Origin: Nanobdellota archaeon
GTDB lineage: Archaea; Nanobdellota; Nanobdellia; Woesearchaeales; GW2011-AR9
DNA: 24,970 nucleotides
Reading direction: 5' to 3'
Assembly (NCBI GenBank): GCA_018812355.1
Contig: JAHJDQ010000124.1
Location: 1 to 24,970, forward strand
A model generated the notes under the pieces. That model was not told the origin of the DNA. It was given only the letters and a program-made list of their open reading frames with translations, and did not search any database. The position numbers were made by a program, and so were the translations under genes. How positions within the stretch are numbered: position 1 is the stretch's first letter; each line of letters begins with the position of its first letter. Below are positions 19,152-24,970 of the stretch, piece after piece.

Positions 19152-19541
19152 ATGTTAAACGATCCATTGGCCGCGGCCTTAACAAAAATATCGAATGCGG
19201 AACGAGTAGGTAAACGTGAAGTAGTTCTTAAACCAGCTTCGAAAATGATTAAAAAAGTATTAACTTTAATGAATGAACATAATTATTTGGGTCAGTTTGA
19301 TGAAGTTATTGATGGAACAGGAGGAAAGTTGAAAGTAAACCTCTTAGGAAACATCAATAAGTGTGGAGTAATTAAACCAAGATTTTCAACTCAGAAAAAA
19401 GAGTTTGAAAAATGGGAGAAAAGATACCTGCCAGCGAAGGATTTTGGAATTATTTTAGTTTCAACCCCACAAGGTATTGTTACTCACAATCAAGCCAAGA
19501 AAATGAATACGGGAGGAAAGCTGTTAGCTTACTGTTATTAA
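19152..19541 (+). CDS. rps8p: 30S ribosomal protein uS8
   Basis: A 129-aa uS8 that binds the central domain of 16S rRNA. LNDPLAAALTKISNAERVGK at the start, GGKLKVNLLGNINKCGVIKP in the middle and VSTPQGIVTHNQAKKMNTGG at the end are typical of archaeal uS8. Length is normal (about 130). The 70-base gap before it holds hairpins; the ATG itself follows an A-rich stretch with no good Shine-Dalgarno (GAGGA is 13 bases away). uL6 starts on the base after the stop. Confidence 0.96.
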   Translation: MLNDPLAAALTKISNAERVGKREVVLKPASKMIKKVLTLMNEHNYLGQFDEVIDGTGGKLKVNLLGNINKCGVIKPRFSTQKKEFEKWEKRYLPAKDFGIILVSTPQGIVTHNQAKKMNTGGKLLAYCY

Positions 19542-20084
19542 ATGAAAGAAGATTTACTTCGAGAAATTGAATTTCCTAGCGAAGTTAAAGTTCAACTAGA
19601 AGATACTTTGCTTAAAGTTAATGGTGCACAGGGAGATTCACAAAGGAAGTTTTTTCATCCTAAAATTAAATTAGAAGTGCAAGGAAACAAAATTATTTTA
19701 ACTTCATTAAAAGCGACTAAACGTGAAAAAACTAAAATTGGTTCAATGGAAGCGCATATTAAAAATATGATTAAAGGTGTGCAAGAAAAACATATTTACA
19801 AACTAAAAATTTGTTCTGGACATTTTCCGATGAATGTCTCTGTTAATGGGCAAGAATTTATTATTAAAAATTTTTTAGGAGAAAAAGTACCCCGTAAAAT
19901 TAATTTCAATGAAAAAGTTGAAGTAAAAGTTTCCGGAACGGAAATTGTGGTTAGTAGTGCAGATAAAGAATTATCTGGACAAACGGCAGCGAAGATAGAA
20001 ACCCTTTGCCGGATTACTAACCGAGATAGAAGGATTTTCCAGGATGGTTGTTACATCATTCATAAAGCAGGTAAAGATATCTAA
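19542..20084 (+). CDS. rpl6p: 50S ribosomal protein uL6
   Basis: A 180-aa uL6, near the factor-binding site of the 50S subunit. It has two tandem uL6 domains; IGSMEAHIKNMIKGVQEKHI closes the first and CRITNRDRRIFQDGCYI the second, both family hallmarks. Length is normal. Its ATG directly abuts the uS8 stop, so translation is probably coupled. Confidence 0.95.
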   Translation: MKEDLLREIEFPSEVKVQLEDTLLKVNGAQGDSQRKFFHPKIKLEVQGNKIILTSLKATKREKTKIGSMEAHIKNMIKGVQEKHIYKLKICSGHFPMNVSVNGQEFIIKNFLGEKVPRKINFNEKVEVKVSGTEIVVSSADKELSGQTAAKIETLCRITNRDRRIFQDGCYIIHKAGKDI

Positions 20085-20103
20085 TTATGATAATATATTA
20101 AAA

Positions 20104-20724
20104 ATGGCTGAAGAATCAAAAGAAATACGGAAAAAGAACAAAAAGCCCGATTTTATAGTTAAAGAAGCAAAGTTTTGTGCGCGAGTAAAGACAAGATGGC
20201 GTTTTCCTAGAGGGAAACATTCGAAAGTGCGGCAGATGCATCGAGGCAGACAAGCTTTACCTACTCCTGGATATGGTGCCCCTAAAACTGTAAAACATCA
20301 GCATCGCTCAGGTTTATTGATGGTTGTTGTTCATAATCAAAAAGATTTATCTTCGCTTAATCCAGAAAAAGAAGGAGCAGTAATCGCTTCAACTGTTGGA
20401 AAAAAGAACAAATTGGTCATTTTAAAATTGGCTGAAGAGAAAAAAATTAAAATCATTAATGTTAAAGATGTTTCGGCAACTGTCTTAAAGATGGAGAATG
20501 AGTTTACAGAAAAAAAGAAGTTGAAAACCGAAAAATTAACTGAAAGAAGTAAGAAGAAGGAAGAAAAGAAAAAGAAAGCGGAAGAGAAAAAAGAAAAGGA
20601 AGCAAAAGAAAAAGTAAAGAAAGCAGCTGATGAGAAAAAAGAAGGCTTAGAGGAATCAGTTGTTGAAGATGTGAAGAAGAAAGAAGAACGTGAAGCAGAG
20701 AAAATAATTACAAAAAGACAATAA
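20104..20724 (+). CDS. rpl32e: 50S ribosomal protein eL32 with Lys/Glu-rich tail
   Basis: A 206-aa eL32. The conserved RWRFPRGKHSKVRQMHRGRQ and PTPGYGAPKTVKHQHRSGL lie early, followed by the alpha/beta core to about residue 130. The last 75 residues are nearly pure Lys/Glu (KKKEEKKKKAEEKKEKEAKE) and probably a single charged helix. The frame is open to an ATG at 20044 inside uL6, but the ATG at 20104 after ATATTAAAA is preferred, because the upstream part only restates the overlap with uL6. Typical length is 125-150 without such a tail. Confidence 0.93.
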   Translation: MAEESKEIRKKNKKPDFIVKEAKFCARVKTRWRFPRGKHSKVRQMHRGRQALPTPGYGAPKTVKHQHRSGLLMVVVHNQKDLSSLNPEKEGAVIASTVGKKNKLVILKLAEEKKIKIINVKDVSATVLKMENEFTEKKKLKTEKLTERSKKKEEKKKKAEEKKEKEAKEKVKKAADEKKEGLEESVVEDVKKKEEREAEKIITKRQ

Positions 20725-20746
20725 TTAATGATCCAAAATAACAAAA

Positions 20747-21199
20747 ATGAAAAATAAAAAAATATTAGCAGCGAAAATCTTGAAAACTTCAAGAAAGAAG
20801 ATTAGATTTACTGCTGATGCTCTGGAAGATATCAAAAAAGCAATCACCCGAGCAGACTTAAGAGGGTTAATTGCCATAAAAAGTATTTACAAAAATCAAG
20901 CTAATGAACATTCCCGTTCCGGCGCTCGAAAAATAGCTGCCCAAAAAAGAAAAGGACGAAGAAAAGGTAAAGGAAGTAAAAAAGGAAGTAAAAATTCCAC
21001 ACTTACTAAAAAGGATAAGTGGATGGCCAAAGTAAGGATTCAAAGAAAATTCCTTAAAGAATTGCGAGAAAAAAGTTTATTGTCGCCAAATAATTATCGG
21101 ATGTTGTATTCAAAGAGTAAAGGTGGTTATTTTAGAAATAAGAGGCACATTAAATTATACTTAAATGAACACAATTTACTTGATATTGTGAAGAAATAA
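20747..21199 (+). CDS. rpl19e: 50S ribosomal protein eL19
   Basis: A 150-aa eL19, absent from bacteria, which forms an intersubunit bridge. SRSGARKIAAQKRKGRRKGK and KKGSKN-type basic sequence are typical, followed by WMAKVRIQRKFLKELREKSL and YRMLYSKSKGGYFRNKRHIK. Length is standard for archaea. It starts 22 bases after eL32 and ends 4 bases before uL18. Confidence 0.96.
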   Translation: MKNKKILAAKILKTSRKKIRFTADALEDIKKAITRADLRGLIAIKSIYKNQANEHSRSGARKIAAQKRKGRRKGKGSKKGSKNSTLTKKDKWMAKVRIQRKFLKELREKSLLSPNNYRMLYSKSKGGYFRNKRHIKLYLNEHNLLDIVKK

Positions 21200-21203
21200 A
21201 AAA

Positions 21204-21704
21204 ATGGCTCGAAGAAAACCAAAACAAGTTTTGTACCGAAGAAAGAGAGAAGGTAGAACTAATTACGCTAAACGGTTGACAATGCTCATAGCAAGAAAAA
21301 CACGTTTAGTAGTTAGGTTAACTAATCAGAGAGTTATTGCTCAGTTGATTGAATTTACTCCACAAGGTGATAAAATTGTAGCAGGATTAGATTCCTTTGC
21401 TTTAAAGAAATTAGGATGGAGTTATTCATGTAAAAACATTCCGGCTGCTTACTTAACAGGTTTATTATTTGCTGAAAAAATTACTGAGAAAAAAATTACT
21501 GAATTAGTTTTTGATACTGGATTAAAATCGCCGTTAAAAAAAGGTAAAATTTACGCTTTTTTACAAGGCGTAGTTGAGTCAGGTGTTAATATTCCATATA
21601 GTGAAGGGATCTTTCCGACTGAGGAAAGGTTAAGTGGAAAACATATTAGTGAAGAAATGAGCAAAAAATTTAATGAAATGAAAGGTAAAATTAATAAAAA
21701 ATGA
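21204..21704 (+). CDS. rpl18p: 50S ribosomal protein uL18
   Basis: A 166-aa uL18, which binds 5S rRNA with uL5. YRRKREGRTNYAKRLTMLIA and TRLVVRLTNQRVIAQLIEFT are the archaeal uL18 start, and AAYLTGLLFAEKI with VVESGVNIPYSEGIFPTEER the conserved end. Archaeal proteins are often 170-200 aa, so this is a slightly compact form. The stop overlaps the uS5 start by 4 bases. Confidence 0.95.
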   Translation: MARRKPKQVLYRRKREGRTNYAKRLTMLIARKTRLVVRLTNQRVIAQLIEFTPQGDKIVAGLDSFALKKLGWSYSCKNIPAAYLTGLLFAEKITEKKITELVFDTGLKSPLKKGKIYAFLQGVVESGVNIPYSEGIFPTEERLSGKHISEEMSKKFNEMKGKINKK

Positions 21705-22567
21705 CGATCGAAAAAAAACAAAATAAACCGGAAGAGAAGAAAAGATTTCAGGCAGGAGCAAAAAGGAATTCTGGACCAAGAAATTATTCTAATCAAGAGA
21801 GAGAAGTACCGGAGTGGAACCCAAAAACAGATTTAGGAAAAAAAGTTAAATCTGGCGAAATAACCGATCTTGACGATATTTTTGATTCTGGTGAGATTAT
21901 TTTTGAATCGGAAGTGGTCGATCTTTTACTTCCTGATCTTGAAGAAGATTTATTATTAATTGGACAGGCAAAAGGAAAGTTTGGTGGTGGTCAAAGAAGA
22001 ATTTTTCGGCAAACACAAAAGAAAACAAGAGAAGGAAATAAAATTAAGTTCACGACTTGTGCAGTTGTAGGAAATAAAAATGGTTATGTGGGAGTAGGAA
22101 TTGGAAAAAGTAAGGAAACTGTTCCCGCACGAGATAAAGCTAAAAGAAGGGCACGTTTAAATTTGATGAGGATTAGAAGAGGTTGTGGAACCTGGGCCTC
22201 TGATGCTCGAGAAGCAAACTCGATTCCGTTTGCAGTGGAAGGGAAGTGTGGTTCAGTAAAAATTAAATTAATGCCAGCACCGAAAGGAAAAGGTTTATGT
22301 GTTGAAAAAGAATGTGCAAAAATATTAACCCTGGCTGGAATTAAAGATATCTGGAGCAAGACGCAAGGGCAAACAAAAACGAAATTAAATTTAATTTATG
22401 CTTTAGTGGATGCTTTGAAGAAATTGTCAGAAATTAAAATCAAACCGGAAGATGTAGCGAAGTTAGGAATTGTTGAGGGTCGAATGAAAGAGGAACCTCG
22501 AGAAGAGATAGAAGAAGTAATTGAGGTTACGGAGCCAGTAAAAGAAGTTGCTGGAGTTGAGGAATAA
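21701..22567 (+). CDS. rps5p: 30S ribosomal protein uS5 with extensions at both ends
   Basis: A 288-aa uS5 of the mRNA entry and decoding region. The core (about residues 35-255) has the double-stranded RNA-binding part (TTCAVVGNKNGYVGVGIGKS) and the S5 C-terminal domain (AVEGKCGSVKIKLMPAPKGK; WSKTQGQTKTKLNLIYALVD). Archaeal uS5 is about 200-235 aa. About 35 basic and Asn/Pro-rich residues precede the core and an acidic Val/Glu tail (EEIEEVIEVTEPVKEVAGVE) follows. ATGA overlap with uL18. Confidence 0.95.
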   Translation: MTIEKKQNKPEEKKRFQAGAKRNSGPRNYSNQEREVPEWNPKTDLGKKVKSGEITDLDDIFDSGEIIFESEVVDLLLPDLEEDLLLIGQAKGKFGGGQRRIFRQTQKKTREGNKIKFTTCAVVGNKNGYVGVGIGKSKETVPARDKAKRRARLNLMRIRRGCGTWASDAREANSIPFAVEGKCGSVKIKLMPAPKGKGLCVEKECAKILTLAGIKDIWSKTQGQTKTKLNLIYALVDALKKLSEIKIKPEDVAKLGIVEGRMKEEPREEIEEVIEVTEPVKEVAGVEE

Positions 22568-22568
22568 A

Positions 22569-23018
22569 ATGGCTGAAGAACAGAAAACTGGAACGGGAAA
22601 ATTAGCGATCATTCTAGTTAGAGGTTTAGTTAATCTTCCTCGGCCGGTTAAGGATACTTTGATGATGTTAAGATTAAAGAGAAAGAATCATTGTGTTATA
22701 GTTGATAATAATCCTATTAATATAGGAATGTTAAAGAAAGTGAAAGATTATGTTACTTGGGGCAAGATTAGTGATGAAGTGTTTAAGGAAATGGTTGAGA
22801 AGCGAGGAGAAGAGTTTAAAGGAAGAGAAAAAGATCGCAAAGGAAAGTATAATTATAGAGTTTTAGAGATTGCTGGTAAGAAGTACAAACCTTATTTTCG
22901 TCTAAATCCACCGAGAAAAGGGTTTGGTAGGAAAGGTATTAAAAATCCGTTTAAAATGGGTGGTGGATTAGGTAATCGGGAAGATAAAATTAATGATTTA
23001 ATTACGAGGATGCTTTAG
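22569..23018 (+). CDS. rpl30p: 50S ribosomal protein uL30
   Basis: A 149-aa archaeal/eukaryotic-length uL30. LAIILVRGLVNLPRPVKDTL and LRLKRKNHCVIVDNNPINIG are the conserved start, YVTWGKI the middle and LNPPRKGFGRKGIKNPFKMG the archaeal C-terminal part. The ATG at 22569 fits the family, one base after the uS5 stop; an upstream in-frame start at 22548 inside uS5 is rejected. uL15 follows after 2 bases. Confidence 0.95.
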   Translation: MAEEQKTGTGKLAIILVRGLVNLPRPVKDTLMMLRLKRKNHCVIVDNNPINIGMLKKVKDYVTWGKISDEVFKEMVEKRGEEFKGREKDRKGKYNYRVLEIAGKKYKPYFRLNPPRKGFGRKGIKNPFKMGGGLGNREDKINDLITRML

Positions 23019-23020
23019 AG

Positions 23021-23542
23021 ATGGTTGTACACAAACAAAAGAAAGTTACTAAGTACCGGGGTCATACGACACATGGTGGTGGACATCGTAAGAAAAGGAG
23101 AGGTGCAGGTTCTCGAGGCGGTCGTGGGAGAGCAGGTACAGGAAAAAGAGCTAGTCAGAAAAAAGCAGGATTACCTCCGCAATTAGGAAGTAAAGGGTTT
23201 CATTCTCATCGTAGAAGTGGTAGGTTAAAAACGATCAATGTTGCTGATTTGGCTAAATTAGCGGACAATGGAGTTGTTGATTTAAAAAAATTAGGTTATG
23301 ATAAACTGTTAGGAGCAGGAAAAATTAGTGTTAAGTTGACAGTTCAGGTGGTTAATTATAGTGCTCGGGCAGAAGAAAAAATTAAAGCGGCTGGTGGAGA
23401 GATTGTTGCAGTAGAACCGGCAAAAGAAGTTAAGGAAACTGAAAAGAAGTCAGTTCCAAAGAAAGAAAAAGAAGAACAAGTTGAAGAAATAACAGAATCA
23501 CAATCATCTGAAAAAAAAGAAGATAAAGAAGAAACTAATTAA
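23021..23542 (+). CDS. rpl15p: 50S ribosomal protein uL15
   Basis: A 173-aa uL15. The Gly/Arg-rich N-terminus (YRGHTTHGGGHRKKRRGAGS, then RGGRGRAGTGKR) threads through 23S rRNA, and the globular part ends near residue 130. The last 40-45 residues are an acidic Lys/Glu/Ser tail (EEQVEEITESQSSEKKED) beyond the normal archaeal length of about 140-150. TAGAG before the ATG is a weak Shine-Dalgarno. SecY follows after 2 bases. Confidence 0.95.
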   Translation: MVVHKQKKVTKYRGHTTHGGGHRKKRRGAGSRGGRGRAGTGKRASQKKAGLPPQLGSKGFHSHRRSGRLKTINVADLAKLADNGVVDLKKLGYDKLLGAGKISVKLTVQVVNYSARAEEKIKAAGGEIVAVEPAKEVKETEKKSVPKKEKEEQVEEITESQSSEKKEDKEETN

Positions 23543-23544
23543 AA

Positions 23545-24933
23545 ATGGGTTTACTCGACAAAATTATAGGTAACCTTCCTGAGATTAAAGGTCCGAAACA
23601 AAAAAGGTTACCATTCAAAGAAAAGTTAAAATGGACCCTGATTGTTTTAGTTTTATTTTTTGTGTTAGGATTTGTACCATTATTTGGATTAGGAGAGAAT
23701 GCTTTACAACAATTTGAATTTTTATCAATTATTTTAGGTGCCTCATTTGGAAGTATTATTAGTTTAGGGATTGGACCTTTAGTTACTGCTTCCATCGTTC
23801 TGCAACTATTAAGTGGAACAGGTATTTTGAATTTAGACTTAACGACTACTGAAGGCCGGCAAAGATTTCAAGGATTACAGAAAGTTTTGGCAATCTTTTT
23901 TATTATTTTTGAAGGGGCTGTTTATGTTTTGATGGGAGGGTTAGCACCAAGTGCAGCTTTAGCAGGGACGTCCTTATACGGGCAGTTACAAATGATTTTG
24001 ATTTTCCAGTTAATTTTAGGCGGAATTTTAATTATGTTTATGGATGAAGTGGTCAGTAAATGGGGTTTTGGTTCGGGAATAAGTTTGTTTATTGCGGCAG
24101 GAGTTTCGCAACAAATATTTATTAGAGCGTTTAATTTTTTACCCTCTCCTACTAATCCGGAGATGATGGCAGGAGCCATACCAGCGTTATTTCAATCATT
24201 ATCAATTGGAGACATTACTACAGCGACATTAAAAATTGCTGCTATAGTTTCAACTATAGTTGTCTTTTTAATTTGTGTTTATTGTCAGGCAATGAAAGTA
24301 GAGATTCCTTTATCTTTTGGTAAAGTGAGAGGGTATGGAATGAGATGGCCATTGAACTTCTTTTATACTTCCAACATTCCGGTTATTTTAGTAGCGGCTT
24401 TAATGGCAAACGTACAGTTGTTTGCTAGGTTATTAGAAAGTTGGGGTTGGCCAATTTTAGGTACGTTTGCTGGGAATACGCCAATTAGCGGAGTAGTTTT
24501 TTGGGTTAACGCGCCGAATGTTGTTCAGGGAATTATTCAGGGCAGTTTTGGCGGAATAATGATTGGGCAGGCTTTAGTATATACTTTAATTTTTATACTT
24601 GGTTCAACCGTTTTCAGTATTTTTTGGATGCAGACAGCGAACATGGATGCTAAATCTCAAGCGAAGCAAATTATGTCGTCGGGGTTGCAAATTCCTGGGT
24701 TTAGGAGAGATGAACGAGTGCTTGAGAAAATTTTATCAAGATATATCTGGCCTTTAACGATTGTAGGGGGCGCATCGGTAGGATTGTTAGCAGCTTTAGC
24801 TGACTTAACTGGAGCGTTATCGCAAGGAACTGGTATTTTATTAGCGGTCATGATTATCTATAAACTTTATGAAGAGATTGCTAAACAGCACATGATGGAT
24901 ATGCATCCGGCAATGCGTAAGTTTATGGAATAG
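23545..24933 (+). CDS. secY: preprotein translocase pore subunit SecY (Sec61 alpha)
   Basis: A 462-aa channel of the Sec translocon, with SecE and Sec-beta, which inserts and exports proteins co-translationally. Ten hydrophobic helices are present; the first follows the amphipathic N-terminus (KEKLKWTLIVLVLFFVLGFV). The plug and helix-2 region contains GIGPLVTASIVLQLLSGTGI, helix 5 region MDEVVSKWGFGSGISLFIAA, and the big cytosolic loop between helices 8 and 9 QIPGFRRDERVLEKILSRYI with the ribosome-contact Arg-Arg. Length is normal for archaea. It closes the ribosomal operon, as is usual, with its ATG 2 bases past uL15. Translation and membrane insertion machinery are thus co-expressed. Confidence 0.97.
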   Translation: MGLLDKIIGNLPEIKGPKQKRLPFKEKLKWTLIVLVLFFVLGFVPLFGLGENALQQFEFLSIILGASFGSIISLGIGPLVTASIVLQLLSGTGILNLDLTTTEGRQRFQGLQKVLAIFFIIFEGAVYVLMGGLAPSAALAGTSLYGQLQMILIFQLILGGILIMFMDEVVSKWGFGSGISLFIAAGVSQQIFIRAFNFLPSPTNPEMMAGAIPALFQSLSIGDITTATLKIAAIVSTIVVFLICVYCQAMKVEIPLSFGKVRGYGMRWPLNFFYTSNIPVILVAALMANVQLFARLLESWGWPILGTFAGNTPISGVVFWVNAPNVVQGIIQGSFGGIMIGQALVYTLIFILGSTVFSIFWMQTANMDAKSQAKQIMSSGLQIPGFRRDERVLEKILSRYIWPLTIVGGASVGLLAALADLTGALSQGTGILLAVMIIYKLYEEIAKQHMMDMHPAMRKFME

Positions 24934-24941
24934 AAGTATAA

Positions 24942-24970
24942 TTAATATTACTTAATATTACTTAATGTTA
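24942..24970 (+). repeat. 10-base tandem repeat at the right edge
   Basis: TTAATATTAC occurs twice at 24942-24951 and 24952-24961, followed by a related TTAATGTTA to the window end. It is directly downstream of secY. The array may continue past the window. It could be part of a terminator or promoter region for the next gene. Confidence 0.5.

Noticed and set aside
20044..20103. Longer eL32 start inside uL6
   Set aside because: The extra residues come from the out-of-frame end of uL6; the ATG at 20104 has the usual A-rich context.
20337..20792. 151-aa minus-strand frame opposite eL32 and the eL19 start
   Set aside because: It is a Phe/Ser-rich shadow of the Lys/Glu tail of eL32.
22548..22568. 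Longer uL30 start inside uS5
   Set aside because: Seven extra residues are encoded over the uS5 end; MAEEQ at 22569 is the natural start.

Overview
This AT-rich window is archaeal. It carries the archaeal/eukaryotic-type ribosomal protein cluster in its usual order (uL3, uL4, uL23, uL2, uS19, uL22, uS3, uL29, aIF1, RNase P Rpp29, uS17, uL14, uL24, eS4, uL5, uS14, uS8, uL6, eL32, eL19, uL18, uS5, uL30, uL15, SecY). It also has clamp-loader small subunit RfcS, a fibrillarin/Nop5 pair, and TATA boxes about 25 bases upstream of several start codons (leaderless promoters). Strong A+T bias, compact proteins, very small spacers, small zinc-ribbon proteins and charged low-complexity tails on ribosomal proteins fit an uncultured small-genome lineage such as the DPANN Woesearchaeota/Pacearchaeota. 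That placement is an inference; no rRNA is present to confirm it. REGION 1 (1-5300): a possible gene tail and tiny ORFs at the left edge; a TraB-family protein on the minus strand; then on the plus strand a PRC-barrel protein with a translationally coupled 31-aa ORF, a cation/proton antiporter overlapping an MscS channel (probably an osmotic/ion homeostasis pair), a hairpin-rich spacer, a 63-aa membrane protein and leaderless rfcS. REGION 2 (5300-9810): two tandem paralogous lipoproteins (minus), a single-cluster ferredoxin (plus), a 93-aa His/Lys-rich protein (minus), the flpA-nop5 box C/D 2'-O-methylation operon (minus), and an 88-aa zinc-ribbon protein read divergently from nop5 across one shared TATA box. 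REGION 3 (9810-24970): the S10/spc-type ribosomal protein super-operon. A TATA box at about 9837-9846 follows a 9-base triplicated repeat and gives a leader of about 145 nt. A second likely promoter lies inside a hairpin before the RNase P gene. Ribosomal proteins, translation initiation factor 1, an RNase P subunit and the SecY translocon pore are thus made together. Most neighbours are separated by 0-20 bases or overlap by 4. The longer gaps are unusual: all those before uL2, uS3, Rpp29, uS14 and uS8 hold clear stem-loops next to start codons. WHAT STANDS OUT: no obviously new multi-gene defence or metabolic system is visible. The most interesting signals are (i) an apparently frame-split mini zinc ribbon between uL23 and uL2, whose second half runs over the uL2 TTG start; (ii) stem-loops at ribosomal gene junctions, including two mutually exclusive hairpins at the uS14 ribosome binding site; (iii) long charged tails on at least seven ribosomal proteins, with a 90-bp tandem duplication in uL22; (iv) two unexplained structured intergenic elements at 939-1013 and 3902-4027.
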